From contig NC_090321.1 in assembly GCF_040869045.1 (NCBI RefSeq), positions 135,337,689 through 135,401,688 on the forward strand: a DNA stretch of 64,000 nucleotides. Direction: 5' to 3'. The notes beneath the pieces were generated by a model, which worked only from the letters and a program-made list of their open reading frames with translations, was not told the origin of the DNA and ran no database searches. Source of the stretch: Eurosta solidaginis (Eukaryota; Arthropoda; Insecta; Diptera; Tephritidae). A program made the translations under genes and the position numbers. Below, in pieces: positions 11,691 to 20,450 of the stretch; within the stretch, counting starts at the first letter, position 1, and each line of letters starts with the position of its first letter.

Positions 11691-12955
11691 CCTTGACACA
11701 AACCCGCTTCTTTCCCCGTGAAAAGGCATGTTTAGAAAACTCCAAGGTGATAGACAAACGAAGCCCCCTATTGGCACTTAGTCCATATCTCGACAAAGAT
11801 GGCCTGCTTCGGGTGAATGGGAGATTAGCCCATTCGACCATGAAGTTTAATGAACGACACCCTATCATCATCCCGGATTCCTGCATGAGCTTTTTCTCCA
11901 CGCCGAGGCACGTCTCTTGCAACAATGCCTAAGGCAGGAAGTCTATATCCCGCGGCTCAAACCCCTTATAAAGAAATGCATACTCCAATGTAAGACCTGT
12001 ACCCTCCATAAGTAGCAGATGCGCTCGCAAATCATGGCAGCGTTGCCCCCTGAACGGTGCACTTATGCTCCGCCTTTTACTATTACCGGTGTTGACTTTG
12101 CGGGGCCTTTTCACGTAAAAGCCTCTATGCTAAGGTCTCACACCCTACTAAAAAGTTACGTTTTGTCTGTTTCTCTACAAAGGTTGTCCACTTTGAGTTG
12201 TGCTCCGATCTAACAACTAACGCTTTTCTCGCAGCGTTCGCTCGCTTCGTCGGACGTCGCGGATACCCAGCGAAAATGATGAGCGATAATGGCAAAACGT
12301 GTATAAGAGCCAAAAGGGCAACCAAAAGGGAATTTGTCGACTTCCTGAAAACTGCCTCCCAAGAAGTCATCCAGAAATACTCCCCTCAAGGTATTAATTG
12401 GCAGTTTATTCCCCCCGATGCTCCCCATATGGGTGGGCCGCAGTAAAAAGCTTCAAATTCCATTTTAAAAGGACCGCAGGAACTCATACCTTCACATTTG
12501 AAGAATTTGCCACCCTCTTGGTAAGAAAAGAAGCCGTTTTAAACCCTCGTCCGATTTCGCCTCCATCTCAAGACCCCTCCGACTTCATTGCTCTTACTCC
12601 CAGCCAAGTGGATCAAGCAGATTTGTCCCTTATGAACCGTGGGGAAAAAGTAAAAAGCATCCATCACCAATTCAGCAAAAGATGGAAAGAATATTACATA
12701 AAGAATCTGCAGAAACGGCAAAAGTGGAAAAATCCACAAACTCTACCCAAAGTCGGTGAATGCGTTTGTATTCACGACGACTCACTCCCCCCCCCCCCCC
12801 CCCCCCCCTCCCCGACAGAGTGGGGTCTAGGACGCATTGAAAAAATATATCCCGGGTCAGACGGTCACATACACGTTGTCGACGTTCGCACTCAAACCGG
12901 CACCCTCAAGCGCCCACTTGTAAAGTTGTATTTCCTCCCTCAAAGCGAAGCCTAG
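11691..12955 (+). pseudogene. BEL/Pao integrase with C-terminal DUF5641-like tail
   Basis: The zinc-binding N-terminus lies near 11850-12010 (HPIIIPDS, then CKTC in another frame). Catalytic-core motifs are TGVDFAGPFHV near 12085 (first Asp) and SDNGKTCIRAK near 12285 (second Asp). The tail from 12398 to 12955 is open and has GLGRIEKIYPGSDGHIHVV and RPLVKLYFLP, the usual end of BEL pol (DUF5641). A 21-C run at 12787-12807 codes for prolines in the tail and is a likely slippage site. Stop and frame changes near 11932, 12015 and 12440 inactivate it. Confidence 0.85.
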
Positions 12956-12992
12956 CAGCTCTCGCCTAAAATATCTGTCATTTCAGATTGTC

Positions 12993-13581
12993 ATGGATCG
13001 CGCCCCGCAACCGGCACCCCGACTTTCTCTGCGGTCAGAAGTTGTCGCGCGCAGCCCGCCGCTGCAAATGGACTACCGACGATGCCGAATATGCACACGC
13101 AACCACGCTCTTCGCAAATGCAGCGTCTTCAGGAAAATGAAACCGCCACAACGATGGACGATGGAGGGCGCATAAATTCTGTATAAATTGCTTAGCTCTA
13201 TCGCACGCCACAGATGAATGCAGCTCGCATGATCGCTGCCGAACTTGCGGCTTACGACATCACTCTATGCTGCATCGACGGGATGCAACCCCGAGCATCC
13301 TACATCATACCTAGGCACCCCGGCCTGGTCGCCAAGTAGTACCACCTCAGGTACCCTTTGCGCCCATCGTGCGACCCCGCTCTTGCCCAGTTCCCTCTCG
13401 GTCTCGTCCAGCTATCGTCGCACCACCGTCGGCGTCCACTGCCGCCCGACGCACCGTTTGGTGCACTGCTCAAGGGCTGCAGGTTGCCACTTTTAGGAGA
13501 AAGGTTTCAGACCTCCTCGTACGCGATGCTTTACGGACTCTTCAAGAGCTGCATGAGGCTCTAGCCTCTGAACGCGCCTAG
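12993..13581 (+). pseudogene. Extra zinc-knuckle ORF 3' of BEL pol
   Basis: After the pol stop, an ATG at 12993 (MDRAPQPAPRLSLRSE) opens a small protein. Its first knuckle is CRICTRNHALRKC. It is broken at 13175 but continues in other frames with FCINCLALSHATDEC, CRTCGLRHHSMLH, a Pro/Arg-rich middle, and ends with TLQELHEALASERA at 13581, just before the 3' LTR. Read together it is a roughly 190-residue protein with three Cys/His boxes. It resembles the gag knuckles in type but not in sequence. Function unknown; an accessory nucleic-acid-binding protein is my inference. Confidence 0.6.
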
Positions 13582-13592
13582 GGCGGGGACGA

Positions 13593-14402
13593 TGTTTGAG
13601 CGACTGTCGTAGTCGCCAACAACCAACCCTTTTATTTTAAGAACATTGGATTTATAAACAATTTTGAATTATTATACGCTTCAATATATATTATTGCATA
13701 TCTTCTATTGAATTTAAACATATTTTGAATTTAAACGTATATTTATGAATTAGTTAGAATACGTATAATTCTTAACCGTTATACTCACGTTAAACTCGGA
13801 TTATCACTCATAAAATTGTAAAATGAAACCTTGAGCATATTTCGCCCCTATGGCAACCCCAACCATTGGTTGACAAAACATATGCACATATGTATATACA
13901 ATGTTTTGACATTTCATTTTTTACCATTCGAATATTTTTATCCTCTCGGTTGTGACACACAAAATTGGAAAAGCTCTCTGTATAATATAAAATAGCTTTA
14001 TAAAAGTTAAAAGGTGCCCTTTTCTTATTTCGAAAGTTCATAGTTCGGTTCGGAAGAATCTTGTTTTCCAGGGTCAGCAGTGACGTGCGATTTTCGCATA
14101 TATATATTATATATATTTCGCCTTACATTCCCGGTGTTAATGCATCTTTGCCGATCTCATCAGTGAACCATTGTTTTCCACACTTGGTGTGCTGCATTTC
14201 TTAGCCAATTAAAGACCACAATCGTCCATCGCCGCTTCACAGAAATCGTTGCAGAATCCATTAAAATGTGTGTTGATCAGCACAGGGTCTATTGCCGCCG
14301 CCACCGTCACTGTAAGTCAACCATATCGCCACCATACATCACCATCACCGCAGCAGTCCCATCAAAAGGAGTAAGGTAATTTTTACTGCCACCCCCTCAA
14401 CA
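13593..14402 (+). repeat. 3' LTR of BEL element
   Basis: Starts TGTTTGAGCGAC and ends CCCCCTCAACA. It pairs with 5539-6371. The following base (14403, G) is the last base of the Sec24 intron, so the splice acceptor AG is made of the last LTR base and one host base. Confidence 0.9.
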
Positions 14403-14403
14403 G

Positions 14404-15640
14404 TGCCAACTGAATATTTCCAACATTTGGGCCACACCGGACAACGTGTCGGTAAATATGAACGTCCTAAACTTGTATTGGGTACATATGTGTTTTTGCT
14501 TAAAAAATGTTTGGGTATCGATAGCTCTCAAGGTAAACCTCAACTCATATCCAACATCAATGCCTCGCAATCAATTGTGGACGCTGTACGCACTACATTA
14601 GGTCCACGCAGTATGGACAAGCATATTGTTGATTCCAGTAGTAAGGCCAAAATTTCAAATAGTGCAACCATTATGAAACTATTAGATATTGTGCATCCAG
14701 CCGTAAAACTCTAGTCGACATCGCCAACTATCAAGATGCTGAGGTAAGTTTTTTGTTATATTAAAACGTGTAGAATCAAAACTTTTCTCTTATCAGGTTC
14801 GCGATGGCACCACTTCAGTAGTACTTTAGGCAGGTGAAATCTTAAAACAAGTTAAGCCATATGTTGACGAAGGCGTGTATGCACGTATCGTCATTAAAGC
14901 TATACGTAAAGCATTATAATTATGCATGACCAAAATACGATATGGCTGTACATGCCGAAGCGCCAATCAAAGGAACAAAAACGTACTTTATTGGAAAATT
15001 TGTCCTCCAAACTTATTCATCAACAAAAAGATTTCTTTTCTAAAATGATTGTGGACGCTGTACTTTCCTTTGATGGACCCAACGTCATACAAAAAATATA
15101 AATCGCATTATTAAATATAGAATTGGAAATGAAGGCTGAGCGTGATAATGCTGAAGTACGTGATGATAATGTCCAAGAGTATCAGAAAATTGTTGATGCA
15201 TAATGGCGTATTTTGTACAATAAACTAGCTAAGTAAGGCGCCAATGTTGTGTTATCTAAACTACCAATTGGTGATGTTGCTAGACAGTATTTTTCGTGTA
15301 CCAGAAGAAGATTTGAAACGTACAATGAAAGCTTGTGGTGGTGCTGTTATGACTGCAGCTAATGATATTAATTCAAGTGTTTTGGGTCAATGTGATTACT
15401 TTGAAGAACGTCAAGTTGGTGGTGAACGTTTCCGCAGTTTCCAAGGTTTGATAGTAGGTTTGGCATTCATTTTATTTTCATAGTTTATAATTATTTAAAG
15501 GTTGCGTAAATGCTAGAACATGTATATTGATTTTACGTGGCAGTTCCCAACAATTTTTGGAAAAAACAGCTTCGTTACATGATGATATAATGATTGTGCG
15601 GCGTACAATTAAACATGATTCTGTTGTTGCTTGTAAGTCC
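14404..15640 (+). pseudogene. Chimeric pseudogene: Sec24C/D exon fused to CCT7 (TCP-1 eta)
   Basis: The first ~85 bases continue Sec24 after the intron: [13 protein letters not shown] and [12 protein letters not shown]. Without a gap the same frame then reads [33 protein letters not shown] and [11 protein letters not shown], the N-terminus of chaperonin subunit CCT7, which helps fold actin, tubulin and other cytosolic proteins. An intron with GT...AG ends is kept at 14744-14796, and another near 15444-15500. Further CCT7 blocks: [15 protein letters not shown] and ERQVGGERF (15300-15440), [16 protein letters not shown] (15575-15630). Breaks: a one-base deletion at HPAVK, a stop near 14828, the ATP-site GDGTTS changed to RDGTTS, and more stops at 14,920-15,230. 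CCT7 similarity stops at 15,632-15,640, well short of the family's C-terminus. Confidence 0.85.
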
Positions 15641-15779
15641 AAATACAAATTGGAAAAAATTTCTAATCTTAAATTGTTAAGTAATATTATGAAAAGATTG
15701 TGTCTAACTCCGGAAGAAAAAACTATAAAATTTGTGTCAGTGAAATGATAATTATAGCGTTTGGTTGTTAGTTTTGAGG
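15641..15779. other. Junction region, not recognised
   Basis: The frame continues a further ~40 codons ([19 protein letters not shown]) with no resemblance to CCT7 that I can name. It marks the break where CCT7 homology ends. Confidence 0.4.
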
Positions 15780-16180
15780 CATCGTCTTCGAGTGACTTCT
15801 GATCGTATATGTCGTTTATTTTGCCAACTATTAATAGATGTGGGTGGTGATGCTCTCAAACCATTTCAAAGTTCGAAGAGAGTGCTATGACCGATTCTAG
15901 GATCAATTGTCGGTGATCCAATTGAGCGTCCTTTTTTGATTGCGTGTTTATCAGGAAAACAAAAACCCACAAACGCAAACGGCTTTTTGAAAGACTTTGC
16001 GGAGGAAGTTAATCAATTAAGGGTAAATTGCTTGAAAGTAGGCTCATTCCCCGATTTGAAACGGTTTGATGTTCATCTATTTATATGCGATTCACACGCA
16101 CGAGCTTTTATTTCTGGATTACAAGGACATAGCTGGAAACACAGTTGTCCTAAGTGTTGCCAGGTGATTTGCGGCGGCCC
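15780..16180 (+). pseudogene. Transposase-like fragment (insect TNP/CMC-type, family uncertain)
   Basis: Pieces read ILGSIVGDPIERPFLIACL, NGFLKDFAEEVNQL, FDVHLFICDSHARAFI and GHSWKHSCPKCCQV. This layout (a PFLI-G... segment, a C-D-xxARA motif and a G-H-x-x-x-H-x-C-x-x-C zinc-like box) is familiar from uncharacterised insect proteins linked to DNA transposons. I recall no firm family name. A stop near 15889 breaks the frame. The fragment begins after the CCT7 remnant and ends where an LTR-like sequence starts. Confidence 0.45.
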
Positions 16181-17446
16181 ACACCAAAACGTAACATTTC
16201 CATTAATTTGGCCCACACAAAACGACCCCACAACATATTCAACACAGCTTTAACACAACAGCCAGTCACAAAAGGCCCTAGCAACACAACAAACTAACAA
16301 GTCTCAGCAACACAACGAGCGTTCGCAACATGTAATAGCAACACGGTAACCATGGAAACGCAACTATTTGAGCTAGCAACACCAAACACAACAGCTATAA
16401 AAGGAGCGACACAGCATTACAGCAGTTAGTTAGCACGGAGCTGTGTCGTGACCGGAGCTATCAGTGGAGCGTCCCTCGAATGTGTCGGTTATACCACCAG
16501 GAGAGGTCGTTTCATAGGAGTGAATCGTGGCCTCAAGTGGTGAATGTGTCGATTATACCACCAAACACCGCTTGAGACTTCGTAAACAAAGGCCCCACCG
16601 CAGTAACGCGCACCCGCGAACAGGCGACGTCCGCCCGCCTGCGACGACGCTGGCCGCAATAGCGAACACACTACGTTGGGTTCAGCACTACGCCAACATA
16701 CGACGCGGGCCACAACAGCGCTACGTAAACACACTACGCTGGCCTCAACAGCACTACGCAAACGTACTACGTTGGCCACAGAAGAGTCACGATAACCTAC
16801 GACGCTGGCCACAACAGCGCTACGCAACCGCACTACGCTAACATACGACGCTGGCCGCAACAACGCTACGCAAACACACTACGCTAGCTGCCACGGCACT
16901 ACGCAAACATACCACGTGGGCCACAGCAGAGTCATGCTAACCTACGACGCTGGCCGCAACAGCGCTACGCAGGCATACTACGTTGACCGCAGCAGAGTTA
17001 CGCAAATACACAACGTCAACCATACTAGAGTTACACACATGCACGCAGACGCACCGACATAAGCCGCAGCAGAGAGAGCGCAATCTCTAACCGTACGACA
17101 CGCCTACGCAGGACGTCACAAAAATACATTTACACACACCAAGGCAACGACCAGCAAGGCGTTCTAACGGGACGATCCTAACGGGACACGAGGACCGTTA
17201 GCCCACCACTAACCATAGAGCAAGCACAAAGCGAAGTGAAGAATACAAATACATATTTCTTTTATTACATTATTTTCATTATAGTTATAAAATATATAGA
17301 GTTAAAGAAATAAAGTCAATTTTAAATGAAAACGATTTGCAAGGTGTCCCGAATTACAAATTTATTGTAAGTGAACCGTGGACACGGCGAGTATACCCCA
17401 AACACTTATTGAAGAAGCACCGGGGTAGTTAAAAAGCTTCGTTACA
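16165..17446 (+). mobile_element. LTR-like sequence with promoter, minisatellite and polyA signal
   Basis: A TATA box (GCTATAAAAGGAGCG, near 16394) is followed by a GC-rich transcribed region, a 33-bp minisatellite, an AATAAA at about 17307-17312 and an end in CGTTACA at 17446. The same CGTTACA end is seen in the gypsy LTRs at 59654 and 62753. It is followed directly by a gag piece of that gypsy family. So it is probably the LTR of a relative, though its left edge is not fixed and no partner LTR is in the window. Confidence 0.5.
16644..17050. repeat. 33-bp minisatellite (about 11-12 units)
   Basis: Units such as TACGCTGGCCTCAACAGCAC followed by TACGCAAACGTAC repeat every 33 bases, alternating TACGYTGG and GACGCTGG starts, with small deletions. 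Because 33 is a multiple of 3, both strands stay open for over 100 codons (16527-16841 plus, 16489-16863 minus). These frames have no protein-like features and I treat them as by-products. Confidence 0.75.
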
Positions 17447-17710
17447 ACATATATGTCATCTCAACTGGAAGCACAAGAGGCACGTATATCTGAAATGTCG
17501 ACACAAATTTCGGAATAGGTATCATCGCAGCTCTTTGCGAAACTGGAAGAGCAGGATGCAAAAATTTTACAATTCGAAGACAAAATTGATGCCGAGATAG
17601 AAGCGTTGAAAAATCTTATGCAGCAGTTAGCACTAAATCGCCCAGGTGTTCCAGCGAGCAATCCGAAGGTAAAAACTCCATCTTTTGACGGCTCTGTACC
17701 TTTCCAGGTC
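17447..17710 (+). pseudogene. Gypsy gag fragment related to the element at 58,979-62,753
   Basis: Reads MSSQLEAQEARISEMS, then (after a TAG near 17517) KLEEQDAKILQFEDKIDAE and NPKVKTPSFDGSVPFQV. The last block is identical in protein sequence to residues 208-223 of the 786-codon gypsy ORF at 59,706. The coiled-coil repeat part is shorter and diverged, so it is another member of the same family. It is cut off abruptly at 17,710 by the 130-bp satellite. Confidence 0.85.
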
Positions 17711-18740
17711 TGGTCCACATTTATGGCGATATCTCGAAAAGGCGTCCACCTATAGAACTAAGGCCCACTCCTTTTTAAAATACTAATTAACACCTTTCAT
17801 TAGATACCCATATCGTACAAACACATTCTATAGTCACCCCTGGTCCACTTTTATGGCGATATCTCGAAAAGGCGTCTACCTATAGAAATAAGGCCCACTC
17901 CCTTTTAAAATAATTATTAACACCTTTCATTTGATACCCATATCGTACAAACACATTCTAGAGTCACCCCTGGTCCACCTTAATGGCGATATGTCGAAAA
18001 GGCGTCCATCTATAGAACTAAGGCCCACTCCCTTTTAAAATACTTATTAACACCTTTCATTTGATACCCATATCGTACAAGCACATTCTAGAGTCACTCC
18101 TGGTCCACCTTTATGGCAATATCTCGAAAAGGCGTCCACCTATAGAACTAAGGCCCACTCCCTTTTAAAATGCTCATTACCCCGTTTCATTTGATACCCA
18201 TATTGTACAAACACATTCTAGAGTCCCCCTGGTCCACCTTTATGGCGACATCCCGAAACGGCGCCCACCTATAGAACTATGGCCCACTCCCTTTTAAAAT
18301 ACTCTTTAATACCTTCCATTTGATACCCATATCGTACAAGCACATTCTAGAGTCACTCCTGGTCCACCTTTATGGCAATATCTCGAAAAGGCGTCCACCT
18401 GTAGAACTAAGGCCCACTCCCTTTTAAAATGCTCATTATCCCGTTTCATTTGATACCCATATTGTACAAACACATTCTAGAGTCACTCCTGCTCCACCTT
18501 TATGGCGATATCTCGAAAAGGCGTCCATTTATGAACTAAGGAACACTCTCTTTTAAAATACTCATTATCCCCTTTCATTTGATACCCATATCGTACAAAC
18601 ACATTCTAGAGTCACCCCTGGTCCACCTTTATGGCGACATCCCGAAACGGCGCCCACCTATAGAACTATGGCCCACTCCCTTTTAAAATACTCTTTAATA
18701 CCTTCCATTTGATACCCATGTCATACAAACACATTCCAGG
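17711..18740 (-). repeat. 130-bp satellite array (about 8 units)
   Basis: Units start TGGTCCACCTTTATGGCGAT and recur at 17711, 17841, 17971, 18101, 18230 and so on, a period of 129-130 bases. Each holds TTTGATACCCATATCGTACA and CATTCTAGAGTCAC. The reverse complement of this unit is the one arrayed at 28.0-30.0 kb, so the two arrays lie in opposite orientation. Adjacent units are 90-97% alike by eye. Confidence 0.9.
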
Positions 18741-18850
18741 TTTTCCCTAGGTTCATTTTCCTACATGGTGATTTTCTCTTATTTTGTCTCCAAAGCTCTC
18801 TGCTGAGTATGTAATGTTCGGTTACACCCGAACTTAGCCTTCCTTACTTG
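18741..18850 (-). mobile_element. Terminal block of the satellite-bearing element
   Basis: CCTACATGGTGATTTTCTCT, then CTGAGTATGTAATGTTCGGT and GTTACACCCGAACTTAGCCT, then TTCCTTACTTGTTT. The same block in reverse complement begins the 27,911-31,395 element, directly next to its tandem array. So the array at 17.7 kb is the 5' end of another copy of that element, truncated at 17,711 where it meets the gypsy gag piece. Confidence 0.85.
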
Positions 18851-18994
18851 TTTAATCTGGTTATTTCTATTCTGACTTCATCATAATCGAGTGGGGTGTA
18901 CATTAATTCCATCATCATCGATTGCGGGAGTGGGTTTATCATCCCTGCAGCTAGACCGTAGCACGGAAAGAAAAACGTCTGCCGTGTCTGCTAG
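18851..18994 (+). mobile_element. 3' end fragment of a Helitron
   Basis: Ends AACGTCTGCCGTGTCTGCTAG at 18,994 followed by T. The last 20 bases closely match the 3' end of the complete Helitron at 20,450 (AACGTCTGCCGGGTCTTCTAG). CTAG fits the Helitron CTRR terminus and insertion ahead of a host T. The 5' part is missing. Confidence 0.65.
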
Positions 18995-19121
18995 TGAATT
19001 TATAAATAGCTGACGTTTTTGGTAAAAAAAATTGTATGCTACATTTTAGTTGAATTCTAAATTTTTAAGATTCGAAAGACAAACGAAAAAAATATTTAAC
19101 TTGAAAATTTTATCATGCATA
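18995..19121. other. AT-rich spacer between Helitron ends
   Basis: About 127 bases with no recognised feature. Its last base, A, and the T at 20,451 form the AT dinucleotide in which the next Helitron sits. Confidence 0.5.
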
Positions 19122-20450
19122 TCTTAATATATAAAAAACACGTGTCACACTATTAAGACCAATGGACTCCTAAACTACTGAACCGATTTTGAATTTGTTT
19201 TGCACCCCGTGTGTAGTTTGATCTAACTTGAAATATGTGACTAGGGTCTCGGGATATAGGCCAAAACGTGGACCCGGGTACCCCTAGAGTGTGTTTATTG
19301 AATATGGATATCAAATGAAAGCTGTTGATGAGTGGTTTAGTAGAGGGTAATCTTCATACTCCTGGGTGACTAGGGTCTCGAGATATAGGCCAAAACGTGG
19401 ACCCGGGTACCCCTAGAGTGTGTTTATAGAATATGGATATGATGAGTGCTTTAGTAGAGGGTAATTTTCATACCCCTAGGTGACTCGAGTCTCGAGATAT
19501 AGGCCAAAAAGTGGACCCGGGTACCCCTAGAATGTGTTTATAGAATATTAATATATAATGAAAGCTGTTGATGAGTGCTTTAGTAGAGAGTAATTTTCAT
19601 ACCCCTGGGTGACTATGGTCTCGTGATAAAGGCCAAAACGTGGACCCGGGTACCCCTAGAATGTGTTTATAGAATGTGGATATCAAATGAAAGCTGTTGA
19701 TGAGTGCTTCAGTAGAGGGTAATTTTCATACCCCTGAGTGACTAGGGTCTCGAGCTATAGGCCAAAAAGTGGACCTGCGTATCCCTAGAATGTGTTTATA
19801 GAATATTGAAACCGAATGAAAGTTGTTGATTAGTGCTTTAGTAGAGGGCAATTTTCATACCCCTGGGTGACTAGGGTCCCGAGATATAGGCCAAAACGTG
19901 GACCCGGGTACCCCTAGAATGTGTTTATAGAATATGGATATCAAATGAAAGCTGTGGAAGCAGAGGGCAATTTTCATACCCCTGGGTGACTAGGATCTCG
20001 AGATATAGGCCAAAACGTGGGCCAGTGAATGCCTAGACAGTGTTTATACAATATGGATATCAAATGAAAGCTGTTGATGAGTGCTTTAGTACAGAGTAAT
20101 ATATTAACCAGAGACGGACTGGGACTGGGATTAGGACTAGGACTGGGACTGAGACTCGGAGTCGGACTGGGACTGGAATAAAATACATACCACCTTCTTG
20201 GACAGGCAATAAGGGATGCAGAAGAATGAGAAGAAATTGAGAGAAGAGAAAAGAGAGAAGCAGATTGAGAAAGAGATAGAATGAGACGAAGATGGAGATA
20301 GATGAAGCGAAAAAGACGGAGGTAGGAGTGAATAAAAGGATTAGGAAAAAGTGAAGAGGGGGGGAGGGCAGAGTCAGACGGAAAAAGCTTATTAAAATGT
20401 ATGCAGATTGGCCAAACTTATGGCAGGACAACGTCTGCCGGGTCTTCTAG
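19122..20450 (+). mobile_element. Complete non-autonomous Helitron with internal tandem repeats
   Basis: Starts TCTTAATATATAAAAAACAC and soon has AACTACTGAACCGATTTTGA, the typical opening of insect Helitrons. Ends GGGTCTTCTAG (CTAG = CTRR). The flanking bases are A and T, as expected for insertion between A and T without target duplication. Internally, 19,241-20,100 holds about seven units of ~129 bp (CTAGGGTCTCGAGATATAGG ...). Then come a (GGACTG)-type simple repeat at 20,105-20,177 and an A/G-rich tract at 20,215-20,385. There is no Rep/helicase gene, so it would rely on an autonomous Helitron. Length 1,329 bases. Confidence 0.85.
19241..20100 (+). repeat. 129-bp tandem units inside the Helitron
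   Basis: Unit landmarks are GAGATATAGGCCAAAACGTG, GACCCGGGTACCCCTAGAAT and ATATGGATATCAAATGAAAG; starts at 19241, 19370, 19484 (one unit 15 bases short) and 19613. The half around CTAGAATGTGTTTATAGAAT through ATCAAATGAAAG aligns with the 130-bp satellite units at 17.7 and 28-30 kb, so the arrays are probably related by descent. Confidence 0.85.

Larger units (their letters stand above)
5539..14402 (+). mobile_element. Full-length BEL/Pao LTR retrotransposon (decayed)
   Basis: An element of about 8.86 kb with LTRs at both ends (5539-6371, 13593-14402). In order it carries gag, zinc knuckles, aspartic protease, RT (YVDD), RNase H, integrase and a further zinc-knuckle ORF 3' of pol. Stops and frameshifts in gag, RT and integrase make it non-functional. 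A tRNA-derived SINE has inserted in the leader (6430-6775). The 5 bases outside the two ends do not match (ATATT left, GTGCC right), so there is no target-site duplication. Either the flank was deleted or the two LTRs come from different insertions. The host sequence is the Sec24 pseudogene. Confidence 0.9.

Noticed and set aside
16489..16863. Open frames of over 100 codons on both strands
   Set aside because: They run through the 33-bp minisatellite whose length is a multiple of three. Composition is periodic (CLRSAV / WPQQRY) and no family is suggested.
17711..18740. CRISPR array
   Set aside because: Regular repeats, but units are 130 bases without spacers, in an insect genome; it is a satellite.
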